Shown here piece after piece: positions 17,680 through 27,279 of a stretch of DNA of 64,000 bases (positions are counted from its first letter, which is position 1; every line of letters starts with the position of its first letter). The translations under genes were made by a program, and so were the position numbers. A model generated the notes under the pieces. The model did not search any database. It saw only the letters and a list, made by a program, of their open reading frames with translations, and had not been told where the DNA came from. The stretch comes from JBGPEQ01 sp050180895. Lineage in GTDB: Bacteria > Pseudomonadota > Alphaproteobacteria > Dongiales > Dongiaceae. The stretch spans positions 186,001 through 250,000 of the forward strand of contig JBFXDS010000006.1 in NCBI GenBank assembly GCA_050180895.1, given 5' to 3'.

Positions 17680-18081
17680 CTACGCGTTGTCTGCCTGACG
17701 CTCGATCCGTTCCATGTCGTCGTCGGAGAGGCCGAAGTGGTGGCCGATCTCGTGGATCAGCACGTGGCGCACCAGATGCGTCAGATTCTCGCCGGTCTCG
17801 CACCAGTAGTCGAGCAGCGGCCGGCGATAGAGGAAGATCATGTCGACGTCCATGACTACGTCGGCGACGCTTTTGTGCGACAGATCGACCCCGCGATAGA
17901 GGCCGAGGAGGTCGAACGGCGTCTCACAGCCCATCTCCTCCATCGTCTCGTCGTCGGGGAAGTCGACGACGCGAATCACGACATTGTCGACGTATCGCGT
18001 CAGCGCCCGCGGGATGCCGGCATAGGCCGTCTCGGCGATGGATTCTATGTCTGCGAGCGTCGGCGGTATGGTGAAAGGCAT
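17680..18081 (-). CDS. Minimal zincin metallopeptidase family protein (DUF1025 type)
   Basis: The ATG at 18081 gives 133 residues. The zinc-binding motif HEIGHHFGLSDDDM lies near the C-terminus, characteristic of the Zincin_1 (PF06262) family of very small metallopeptidase-like proteins. The N-terminal half carries the family's VVIRVVDFPDDE and DLLGLYRGVDLS segments. No signal peptide is seen. Family members are structurally minimal zincins, and proteolytic activity has rarely been shown, so the role is uncertain. Confidence 0.88.
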   Translation of the reverse strand: MPFTIPPTLADIESIAETAYAGIPRALTRYVDNVVIRVVDFPDDETMEEMGCETPFDLLGLYRGVDLSHKSVADVVMDVDMIFLYRRPLLDYWCETGENLTHLVRHVLIHEIGHHFGLSDDDMERIERQADNA

Positions 18082-18173
18082 CGACAATTCAGTTTGTAGT
18101 TGTCAGTGATCGGTTTCGGTCGGCCGAAATCTTCGGGACGACCTCACGCCGATGCCCGATGGCAACCTCCTGC

Positions 18174-18941
18174 TCACTTCGGCGCCAGCCGGAGGGCGCC
18201 GTCGAGGCGCACGACCTCGCCGTTCAGCAGCGTGTTCTCGATCATGTGCAACACCAGCCGCGACACCTCCGCGGCATGGCCGAGGCGCTGCGGGAACGGC
18301 ACGGAATCGCCCAGCGCCTTCTGGATGTCGGGCGGCAGGTTGAGCATCATCGGCGTGGCGATCAGGCCCGGCGCGATGGCGAGCACACGGATGCCGCTAC
18401 GCGCCAGGTCGCGCGCCGCCGGCAGGGTGAGGCCGATGATGCCGGCCTTCGATGCGGCATAGGCGGCCTGGCCGATCTGCCCCTCGTAGGCGGCGACCGA
18501 CGAGGTCGAGATGATGACGCCGCGCTCGCCGTCGGCCAGCGGCGGCAGCCCGCACATGTCGGCGGCGGCCAGCCGCATCATGTTGAAGGTGCCGACGAGG
18601 TTGACGTCGATGACCTTTTTGAACTTGTCGAGCGGCAACGACCCGTCCTTGCCGAGGATACGGCCGGGAATGAGGATGCCCGCGACATTGACCAGAATGC
18701 GCGCGGGACCATGGGCCGCCCGCGCCTGGGTCACAGCCGCCTCGCCGCTGGCGGCATCACTGATATCGCAAGGAACGGCGAATCCGCCGATCTCCTTCGC
18801 CACGGCCGCCGCGCCTTCGACGTTGAGGTCGAGCACCGCGACCTTGGCGCCGGCCTTCGCCAGATGCCGCGCCACGTCGGCGCCGATGCCCGATCCGGCG
18901 CCGGTGACGAGCGCCGCCTGACCCTTGATCTCCATACCCAT
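18174..18941 (-). CDS. Short-chain dehydrogenase, HSD17B10-like (3-hydroxyacyl-CoA dehydrogenase type II)
   Basis: The 255-residue SDR has the NAD-binding TGAGSGIG motif, DLNVEG after beta-2 with an Asp favouring NAD, NVAGI, and the catalytic Ser-Tyr-Lys set in ISTSSVAAYEGQIGQAAYAASKAG. The long insert SLPLDKFKKVIDVNLVGTFNMMRLAA and PFPQRLGHAAEVSRLV match the type II hydroxyacyl-CoA dehydrogenase group, acting in branched-chain or short-chain acyl-CoA oxidation. An ATG at 18935 is an alternative start. It stands alone, so the pathway is inferred from family only. Confidence 0.85.
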   Translation of the reverse strand: MGMEIKGQAALVTGAGSGIGADVARHLAKAGAKVAVLDLNVEGAAAVAKEIGGFAVPCDISDAASGEAAVTQARAAHGPARILVNVAGILIPGRILGKDGSLPLDKFKKVIDVNLVGTFNMMRLAAADMCGLPPLADGERGVIISTSSVAAYEGQIGQAAYAASKAGIIGLTLPAARDLARSGIRVLAIAPGLIATPMMLNLPPDIQKALGDSVPFPQRLGHAAEVSRLVLHMIENTLLNGEVVRLDGALRLAPK

Positions 18942-19044
18942 TCTCTCCGTTGGTCTCCGCTGGCCGGTTCTTAGCAGATCGATCCGGGCGTGGCGACGCT
19001 CCGGCTATTGAAGCCGCGACCCGTCCGCCCATATCCATAGCGCC

Positions 19045-19425
19045 ATGGGCCGTGACCTCGTTCCTTATGATCCCGACAAGCTGAAGCGCGACCAGGCCAG
19101 GGTCGAACGCAGCTTCTGGAGCAAGCTGCGCCGGCATGTCCGCCGCGTGCCCTTCGTCGAGGACGCCGTGGCCGGTTACTACTGTGCCCTTGACCCGGCG
19201 ACGCCCCTGCAGGTGAAGGCGGTGCTGTTCGGGGCCCTCGCCTACTTCGTCCTGCCGATCGATCTGGTGCCGGATGTCGTCGCCTGGCTCGGCTTCACCG
19301 ACGACGCCGCGGTGCTCTACGCCGCCATCCGCACCGTCGCCCCCCACATCAAGGACCGCCACCGCGCCCAGGCGAAAACCGCGATCAACCGCATGTCCGG
19401 CGAGACCGCGACCAGCGGCGTCTAA
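19045..19425 (+). CDS. YkvA family protein (DUF1232)
   Basis: The 126-residue protein holds the DUF1232 core, a short membrane-associated domain of about 40 residues reading KAVLFGALAYFVLPIDLVPDVV, followed by GFTDDAAVLYAAI. The family is small, probably peripheral or integral in the membrane, and of unknown function. The gene is divergent from the SDR gene and is followed by a copy of the palindromic repeat at 19441. Confidence 0.88.
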   Translation: MGRDLVPYDPDKLKRDQARVERSFWSKLRRHVRRVPFVEDAVAGYYCALDPATPLQVKAVLFGALAYFVLPIDLVPDVVAWLGFTDDAAVLYAAIRTVAPHIKDRHRAQAKTAINRMSGETATSGV

Positions 19426-19440
19426 CACGGTCCATCCACT

Positions 19441-19463
19441 GTAGGGGCGAGCGGCGCTCGCCC
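19441..19463. repeat. Single copy of the GTAGGGGCGAGC palindromic repeat
   Basis: The 23 bases starting GTAGGGGCGAGC contain an 8-bp stem (GGGCGAGC/GCTCGCCC) with a 3-nt loop and are identical to 20599-20621 and, reversed, to 20663-20685. It lies 16 bp after the YkvA-like gene and is preceded by GGTCCATC, a word also found in the repeats near 20570. Confidence 0.8.
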
Positions 19464-19553
19464 GTCTCGCCGCCACCACCGATCACGCGGAGTCCGCAGT
19501 TGCGTCGACGCTGCTGCCGCGCATAGTCGTCCATCGGCAAGGAGTACGGCACG

Positions 19554-20177
19554 ATGGGAAAGGCCGTCGATTTCTTCTACGGCATCGGCAGCCGCTATTC
19601 CTATCTGGCGGCAAGCCAGATGGACCAACTCCAGCAGGACACCGGCGCGTCCGTGCGCTGGCGGCCGCTCTACAGCACCGAGCTGATGAAACGGCGCGGC
19701 GTGAACCCATTCGAAGGCGCGCCGCCGTCCGGCCAGTATGCACCGGACTATCGAACCCGCGATGTCTCCCGCTGGGCGGAACTCTACGGCATTCCGTTCC
19801 ATGATCCCGATTGGCGCGCCCTTGATTGGCGGCGCTATGCGCATGCAGCCGTGGCGGCAGACCGCCTGGGCCGCGTGGTCGCGTTCAGCAAGCGCCTCTT
19901 CGACGCCGTGTTCGGCGCAGGCGTTGCACCGACCGATGACGCCGGTCTGGCGCGTCTCGCCGACGCGGCAGGTCTCGATGGCCAGGACCTCATTCGCCTG
20001 ATCGATGATCCGGAAACCGCGCGGCGTCACGAGCGCACGATCGTCGATGCGCTGGCGGCCGGCGTCTTCGGCGTGCCGAGCTTCGTCGTCGATGGCAAGA
20101 TGTTTTGGGGCAACGACCGCCTGATCCTCTTGCGTCGCCACCTCGGCGCCCGGGCAGTTACACGTATCGAATCTTGA
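19554..20177 (+). CDS. 2-hydroxychromene-2-carboxylate isomerase family protein
   Basis: This 207-residue thioredoxin-fold protein has the kappa-class GST/HCCA isomerase pattern: FYGIGSRYSYLA at residues 8-19, where Ser occupies the active position near residue 12, a helical insertion in the middle, and GVFGVPSFVVDGKMFWGNDRL near residues 165-185 with the cis-Pro. Members isomerise 2-hydroxychromene-2-carboxylate in naphthalene breakdown or act on other glutathione conjugates. No aromatic-degradation genes are close by, so the real substrate is open. Confidence 0.86.
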   Translation: MGKAVDFFYGIGSRYSYLAASQMDQLQQDTGASVRWRPLYSTELMKRRGVNPFEGAPPSGQYAPDYRTRDVSRWAELYGIPFHDPDWRALDWRRYAHAAVAADRLGRVVAFSKRLFDAVFGAGVAPTDDAGLARLADAAGLDGQDLIRLIDDPETARRHERTIVDALAAGVFGVPSFVVDGKMFWGNDRLILLRRHLGARAVTRIES

Positions 20178-20598
20178 CTTTTTCGATTGTGTTCCTATAA
20201 TGTTCGAATTGCCGGCGGGGTATTCCTGCGCCGGCTCGTTGTTTGACATCGTGGATCAGAAATCGCCAACGGCCTTTCCACCAGAAGCGCCGAAATCCCC
20301 CTCACGACCCGCCGCCGGAAGACCAAGCCAAGCCCCCCGTTAACTTCCTTTACATGGGCTCGTTCCTCAGATTCGGAGAACTACGTCACCTATGCTGACC
20401 TATGCGTAAACTTTGTTTTGTCGTCCGGGGCACTTCGCGAGGGCCTGGTTTCCGCTGGACATGGGGTGGGTCGCTCGGAATCGACATTGTAGGGGCGACC
20501 CCCATGTGGTCGCCCCATCGGCGAAAGGGCGCCTACACGGGGGCGCCCCTACGGGTTGCTCCCGCTGGACATGGGGTCCATCGCTCGATTTCGCGGGT

Positions 20599-20685
20599 GT
20601 AGGGGCGAGCGGCGCTCGCCCACCGGTCGGACCAGGACCCGGTAAGCCGGTCTTCGGCACGAGGGCGAGCGCCGCTCGCCCCTAC
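20599..20685. repeat. 23-bp perfect inverted repeat with nested hairpins
   Basis: The arm 20599-20621 (begins GTAGGGGCGAGC) is the exact reverse complement of 20663-20685. Each arm is itself a hairpin with an 8-bp stem. A 41-bp spacer separates them. The same 23-mer occurs once more at 19441-19463. Nested palindromes of this sort are typical of REP/BIME-like elements. Confidence 0.8.
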
Positions 20686-20738
20686 GCCGGCTCCATCTCT
20701 CATTCTCCGCTTGGCATGGGGTCCATCGGCCAAAAACG

Positions 20739-20806
20739 GAACCGCAAAGACGCAGAGGTCTCGTGTCCGCTCGGTCTCTTCGCGCGTCTTTGCGTCTTTG
20801 CGGTTC
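20739..20806. repeat. 16-bp perfect inverted repeat (AACCGCAAAGACGC type)
   Basis: GAACCGCAAAGACGCA (20739-20754) and its exact complement (20791-20806) flank a 36-bp loop. Repeats with this AACCGCAAAGACGC word are scattered in many bacterial genomes between genes; here the element sits inside the repeat block and carries no coding capacity. Confidence 0.75.
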
Positions 20807-20910
20807 AACGCTCTTCGCCTCCGCTGGACATGGGGTCCATCGTCGCTTTTTCGCGACCCCCTGCCGGACGGCCTCCTGCGCGGCCCCCCCCCCGCCGCGC
20901 CCGGTCCTGG

Positions 20911-21855
20911 TCAGCGCTCTTCGCCCGGGACGGCGGGTTCGGACTCGGGCGCCGGCCGCTTGCGCAGCTGCGCTTCGCGGTGAGCGATGTAGAGCGTGCT
21001 GGTGACGATCACGCCGGCGCCGACGAAGGTCCAGAGGGTCGGCAGCTCGGTAAAGCCGATGAATCCGATGGTCGCCGCGATCGGCAGGCGCAGGTAGTCG
21101 AACGGCGCCACCACCGAGGCCTCGCCGGCACGGAACGAGCGGATCCAGAAGGACTGCGACAGCGCCCCCAGGACGCCGACGCCGATCAGCAGAATCCACT
21201 CGCCGAGCGTCGGCCATTGCCAGGTGACGATCGCCGGGCCGATCGACAGCGCCGTCGCGAAGACGCCGAAATAGAACAGCATCCCCAGCGCCGTCTCTCG
21301 CGCCGGCAGCCGCTTCACCAGCGTGATCAGGAACGCGATCGAGAAGGCGTCAGCCAGGGTCGCCAGCGCCGCCGGCTGGAACGCGCCGGCGCCCGGCCGC
21401 ACCATGACGAGCACGCCGACGAAGCCGAGCAGCGTGGCCGTCCAGCGCCGCCAGCGGACGATCTCGCCGAGGATGAGGATGGCGAGGAGCGTGGCGAACA
21501 GCGGCTTGGTGAAGGAGAGCGCCGTGTAGTCGGCCAGCGGCATGCGGGCGATGGCGTAGTAGCTGCAATACATCGCGGCGAGTCCGAACACGCCGCGCAC
21601 CGCATGCACATGCAGATGTCGCGTCTTGAGCTGCGCCAGCGGCGCGCCGGCGAGGAAGGGCAGGATGGCGACGAAGCCGATCACTACCCGGAAGAAGGCG
21701 ATCTGAAAGCTGTCCAGCCGGTGGCCGAGCAGCTTGATGCCGACCGCCATGATCGAGAAGCCGAGGCCGGAGGCGATCATCCAGAGGGCGCCGCGGCTGT
21801 TGCCCGACAGCTCCAGCCAGCGCGCCCTGATCCGCGCCGTGCCGGCATTGGTCAC
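20911..21855 (-). CDS. EamA/DMT family transporter (second of a tandem pair)
   Basis: The GTG start at 21855 overlaps the upstream EamA gene by GTGA and gives 314 residues with about ten hydrophobic segments in two EamA repeats (FRVVIGFVAILPFL in the first, APFDYLRLPIAATIGFIGFTE in the second). Drug/metabolite transporters of this family export amino acids or other metabolites, or take up small metabolites, across the inner membrane. It is a clear paralogue of the gene encoded just upstream. The tail is charged (KRPAPESEPAVPGEER). Confidence 0.88.
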   Translation of the reverse strand: MTNAGTARIRARWLELSGNSRGALWMIASGLGFSIMAVGIKLLGHRLDSFQIAFFRVVIGFVAILPFLAGAPLAQLKTRHLHVHAVRGVFGLAAMYCSYYAIARMPLADYTALSFTKPLFATLLAILILGEIVRWRRWTATLLGFVGVLVMVRPGAGAFQPAALATLADAFSIAFLITLVKRLPARETALGMLFYFGVFATALSIGPAIVTWQWPTLGEWILLIGVGVLGALSQSFWIRSFRAGEASVVAPFDYLRLPIAATIGFIGFTELPTLWTFVGAGVIVTSTLYIAHREAQLRKRPAPESEPAVPGEER

Positions 21856-22862
21856 GGCGGACGGCTCTTGTCGCCCGCGGCCGCGTCGACCGGCGTCACG
21901 GTCGTGCTGCCGGCGCCGGCCGCGGCCTGCGTCGCCGTGGATTGCCGCCGGACCGTCTCTCGATGAGCGATATAGATGGCGGAGGACGCGATCACCGCGG
22001 CGCCGATCCAGGTCCAGAGGTCCGGCACCTCGGCGAAGGCGAGATAGCCGATGGCCGCGGCGAACAGCAGCCGCGTGTAGTCGTAGGGCATCACGGCCGA
22101 GGCGTCGGCGATGGCGAAAGCCCGCATGTAGCACATGTGGCCGAGGCTGCCGAGGACGCCCAAGGTGACCAGCCACGGCCATTGGCCGGCGGTCGGCCAC
22201 TGCCAGACGAACACCGCCGGCGCCAGCGACATCGGCGTCAGCAGCAGCACCATGTAAGTCACGATCGCATCGCTTGGCTCGGTCTGCGCCAGGTTCTTGA
22301 CGATGATGGTCAGCACGGCCGAGGTCAGGGCCGACAGGATGGCGAGACTCGCGCCCACGGCGAAGGCGTCTTCGAGGCCGCCACCCGGGCCGATGCCGGC
22401 CGCATCCGGGCGGACGATGATGAGGACGCCGATGAAGCCGACGATGGTCGCCGCCCAGCGCCGGGCGCGGACGATCTCGTGCAGGATCAGCGCCGCGCAG
22501 ATGGTGGCGAACAGCGGCGCCGTGAAGCTGAGGGCGACGGCTTGTTCGAACGGCAGCATCGGCAGGGCCGTGAACCAGCAGAGCATGGAGAGCAGGCTGA
22601 GGGCCGATCGCGAAAGGTAAAGGTTCAGGCGGTTGGTCTTGAGCACGCCGAAGCCGATGCGCCACAGCCATGGCAGCATCACCACCAGCCCGAAGAAGTT
22701 GCGGAAGAACGCCACCTCGAACGGATGCATCTCCTGCCCGAGATGGCGGATGACGCCGCTGAGGCCGGCGAAGAACAGCGACGCGCCGACCATCCACGCT
22801 GCGGCCATCAGCGGGGTTGGCATCGCGGCAATGCGGGTGCGGAAACCGTCCAGGAGCGACAT
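21852..22862 (-). CDS. EamA/DMT family transporter (first of a tandem pair)
   Basis: Starting at 22862, the protein has 336 residues and the ten-helix, two-repeat EamA layout, with an N-terminal AAAWMVGASLFFAGLSGVIRH, FFRNFFGLVVMLPWLWR and the second repeat's MPYDYTRLLFAAAIGYLAFAEVPDLWTWIGA. It overlaps the paralogous gene downstream by four bases (GTGA), so the two products are made together and could form a heteromer. The C-terminal 30 residues are an Ala/Thr-rich tail. Substrate unknown. Confidence 0.88.
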   Translation of the reverse strand: MSLLDGFRTRIAAMPTPLMAAAWMVGASLFFAGLSGVIRHLGQEMHPFEVAFFRNFFGLVVMLPWLWRIGFGVLKTNRLNLYLSRSALSLLSMLCWFTALPMLPFEQAVALSFTAPLFATICAALILHEIVRARRWAATIVGFIGVLIIVRPDAAGIGPGGGLEDAFAVGASLAILSALTSAVLTIIVKNLAQTEPSDAIVTYMVLLLTPMSLAPAVFVWQWPTAGQWPWLVTLGVLGSLGHMCYMRAFAIADASAVMPYDYTRLLFAAAIGYLAFAEVPDLWTWIGAAVIASSAIYIAHRETVRRQSTATQAAAGAGSTTVTPVDAAAGDKSRPP

Positions 22863-23050
22863 GACTGAAGCCGCACAGTAGAGCGTTCGTCCGCGCGGCT
22901 CCAGGGTGCGGTTGTGAGGTTGGATCAGCGCATGCAGAAGGCGAGCGCGCGCCGCGTCGGCGATGGGATTGACCGGGCCACGCCACCGCGAGTACGCATG
23001 TTCGATCGGGCCGCGCCGCGTAAGGGCGACAGGCGGCAGGGAGGACGGGA

Positions 23051-25015
<1,965 letters not shown>

Positions 25016-25034
25016 CCGAGTGGGATAGGCGACG

Positions 25035-25117
25035 TGCGTCCTTCGACAGGCTCAGGATGAGGATCTCTCTTCGTGCCACCAGGATTCGTCCTCATCCTGA
25101 GCCTGTCGAAGGACGCA
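25035..25117. repeat. 29-bp perfect inverted repeat (CCTTCGACAGGCTCAGG type)
   Basis: Arm 25035-25063 (TGCGTCCTTCGACAGGCTCA...) is the exact reverse complement of 25089-25117, with a 25-bp loop. The word CCTTCGACAGGCTCAGGATGA is a widely scattered intergenic repeat in bacteria. It lies between aacS and the amine dehydrogenase gene and could end transcription from aacS as a long hairpin. A 22-bp contracted relative stands at 28843-28864, on the other side of the amine-gene pair. Confidence 0.85.
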
Positions 25118-25146
25118 GGAGGGACATGCAACACCCGGCTGTTCCG

Positions 25147-25206
25147 CGTCACGGCGTGACGGTTTCAAGAAAGTTGGCTTGATCGCTCCTCGATAGCCTG
25201 AGGAGC
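25147..25206 (+). promoter_or_regulatory. Two small dyads in the leader of the amine dehydrogenase-like gene
   Basis: CGTCAC/GTGACG around GGC (25147-25161) is a compact dyad suitable as an operator. GCTCCTC/GAGGAGC with an 8-nt loop (25185-25206) is a potential leader hairpin ending 18 bp before the GTG start. Neither matches a site I can name; they are reported as candidate control elements only. Confidence 0.35.
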
Positions 25207-25224
25207 AGTCCGGAGGGGCCGTTC

Positions 25225-27279
25225 GTGCCGCGCGATCCGCGCTATGACATCCTGTTCGAGCCGGTCCGCATCGGGCCGGTGACGGCGCGAAACCGGTTCT
25301 ATCAGGTGCCGCATTGCTCGGGCATGGGCTATGCGTTGCCGCAGACCCTGGCGGCCATGCGCGAGGTGAAGGCGGAGGGCGGCTGGGGCGTGGTCTGCAC
25401 CGAATATTGCTCGATCCATCCCACCTCGGACGACGGCCCCTACGCCTTCGCCACACTGTGGGACGAGGATGACGTGCGCGTGCAGGCCAAGATGACCGAG
25501 GCCGTGCACCGCCACGGCGCGCTCGCGGGCGTTGAGCTGTGGCACGGCGGACATCATGCGGTGAACCGCACGAGCCGGGAAGCGCCGCTGTCACCCTCGG
25601 GCCTGCCGCTGCACTTCGTGCATCCCGTGCAAAGCCGGGCGATGGATGCGAGCGACATCCGGGATCTCCGGCGCTGGCAGGTGGCGGCGGCGAAGCGGGC
25701 GCAGGCGGCCGGCTTCGACATCGTCTATGTCTATGCCGGCCACGGCTACCTGCCCTTCCAGTTCATCGCCCGCCGCTACAACCAGCGCAGCGACGAGTAT
25801 GGCGGCGTACTGGAGAACCGCGTGCGCCTGCTGCGCGAGATGATCGAGGACACGAAATCGGCGGTCGGCGACCGCTGTGCCGTGGCCGTGCGGCTCGCCG
25901 TCGATGAACTGTTGGGCGACCAGGGCGTGACCGCCGAAGGGGAAGGCCGCGACGTCCTCGCTATGCTGGCCGAGCTGCCCGATCTCTGGGACGTCAACAT
26001 CAGCGACGTCGACAATGATTCCATGAGCGCGCGGTTCTCGGAGGAAGGCCACCAAGCGCGCTATGTCGGCTTCGTCAAGCAGGCGACGAGCAAGCCGGTC
26101 GTCGGCGTCGGTCGCTTCACCTCGCCCGATGCGATGGCGGCGCAGATCCGCAAGGGCGTGCTCGATCTCATCGGTGCCGCCCGGCCGTCGATCGCCGATC
26201 CCTTCCTGCCGCGCAAGATCGCGGAGGGCCGCGCCGACGAGATCCGCGAATGCATCGGCTGCAACATCTGCCGCTCCGCCAACAACGAGGGCGTGCCGAT
26301 CCGCTGCACCCAGAACCCGACCATGGGCGAGGAGTGGCGCCGCGGCTGGCATCCGGAGCGGATCGCCCCGGCGAAGAGCGCGGCCAAGGTCCTGGTCGTC
26401 GGCGCCGGCCCAGCCGGCCTCGAATGCGCCGTCGCCCTCGGCAAGCGCGGCTATGAAGTGGCGCTGGCCGAGGCCGCCAACGAACCGGGCGGCCGGGTGA
26501 CGCGCGAGAGCCGGCTGCCGGGCCTGTCGAGCTGGGCGCGCGTGCGCGACTATCGGCTCGGCCAGCTGCAACGCCTGCCCAATGTCGAGATGTTCCGCAA
26601 CAGCACGCTCACGGCCGAGCAGGTGCTGGAGTTCGGCTTCGCGCATGTGGTGGTGGCGACGGGCGCCGTCTGGCGCCGCGACGGCGTCGGCTATCGCCAC
26701 CATCATCCGATCGCCGGACTTGGTCATCCCAACATCCTGACACCCGACGACGTGATGGGTGGTGCTCCCGTTACCGGTCCAGTCGTGATTTTCGACGACG
26801 ACCACTACTATATGGGCGGCGTGCTGGCGGAGAAGCTGCGGCGTGATGACCATGACGTCGCCCTGGTCACGCCTGCGGCCGAGGTGTCGGGCTGGACGCG
26901 CATGACCGACGAGCAACCCAAGGTGCAGGCGCAGCTCATCCGGCTCGGCGTGGAGCTCCTGCCGTCCCACGAACTTTCGGGAGCCGACGGTGGCACGGTG
27001 ACGCTGGAGCATATTCATACCGGCCGGCGGCAGACGCGCCCCTGCGCCACGCTCCTGCTAGTAACTTCGCGGTTGCCGAACGATTCGCTGTACCGCGACC
27101 TCCAGGCCGATCCGGCGGTGCTGGCCGCGGCTGGCATCAAGTCGGTGACGCGCATCGGCGATTGCCTTGCTCCAGGCGCCATCGTGCATGCGGTGTATGG
27201 CGGCCACCGCTTCGCCCGCGCGCTCGACGAGCCCGCGACGGGCGACGTGCCCTACCGCCGCGAACGAGTCGTGCCATGA
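25225..27279 (+). CDS. Trimethylamine dehydrogenase-like iron-sulfur flavoprotein
   Basis: This 684-residue protein aligns end to end by eye with trimethylamine dehydrogenase. An N-terminal TIM barrel carries the FMN-linking Cys31 (VPHCSG) and the active-site pair in VYVYAGHGYLP. A [4Fe-4S] site uses Cys343, 346, 349 and 361 (CIGCNIC). Two Rossmann-type domains follow, with VLVVGAGPAGLE near residue 390. Of the three aromatic residues that hold trimethylammonium in the known enzyme, Tyr61 is kept but the two Trp positions appear replaced by polar residues, so the substrate may be another secondary or tertiary amine. A GTG start follows CGGAGGGG. The ATGA overlap with the MttB-like gene implies joint methylamine metabolism. 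Confidence 0.88.
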   Translation: MPRDPRYDILFEPVRIGPVTARNRFYQVPHCSGMGYALPQTLAAMREVKAEGGWGVVCTEYCSIHPTSDDGPYAFATLWDEDDVRVQAKMTEAVHRHGALAGVELWHGGHHAVNRTSREAPLSPSGLPLHFVHPVQSRAMDASDIRDLRRWQVAAAKRAQAAGFDIVYVYAGHGYLPFQFIARRYNQRSDEYGGVLENRVRLLREMIEDTKSAVGDRCAVAVRLAVDELLGDQGVTAEGEGRDVLAMLAELPDLWDVNISDVDNDSMSARFSEEGHQARYVGFVKQATSKPVVGVGRFTSPDAMAAQIRKGVLDLIGAARPSIADPFLPRKIAEGRADEIRECIGCNICRSANNEGVPIRCTQNPTMGEEWRRGWHPERIAPAKSAAKVLVVGAGPAGLECAVALGKRGYEVALAEAANEPGGRVTRESRLPGLSSWARVRDYRLGQLQRLPNVEMFRNSTLTAEQVLEFGFAHVVVATGAVWRRDGVGYRHHHPIAGLGHPNILTPDDVMGGAPVTGPVVIFDDDHYYMGGVLAEKLRRDDHDVALVTPAAEVSGWTRMTDEQPKVQAQLIRLGVELLPSHELSGADGGTVTLEHIHTGRRQTRPCATLLLVTSRLPNDSLYRDLQADPAVLAAAGIKSVTRIGDCLAPGAIVHAVYGGHRFARALDEPATGDVPYRRERVVP

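Larger units (their letters stand above)
20178..20910. repeat. 733-bp gene-free block built from several palindromic repeats
   Basis: No credible gene is present between the isomerase and the first EamA gene. The block holds four copies of a word beginning CCGCTGGACATGGGG or close to it (about 20452, 20562, 20707 with two changes, 20821). It also holds an inverted pair GGGGCGACC/GGTCGCCCC at 20492-20516, a 23-bp inverted pair at 20599/20663, a 16-bp inverted pair at 20739/20791 and a run of ten C residues near 20885. Open frames through it are repetitive and lack family signatures. It looks like an accumulation site for small non-autonomous repeats. Confidence 0.8.

Noticed and set aside
20452..20843. 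CRISPR array, because of repeated CCGCTGGACATGGGG words
   Set aside because: Copies are few, unevenly spaced (about 110-145 bp), imperfect, and the intervals are palindromic repeats rather than spacers of constant length. No cas genes are nearby.
20413..21966. A 517-codon plus-strand frame through the repeat block and the EamA genes
   Set aside because: Its first third translates palindromic repeats and the rest lies antisense to EamA genes with clear membrane-protein features.
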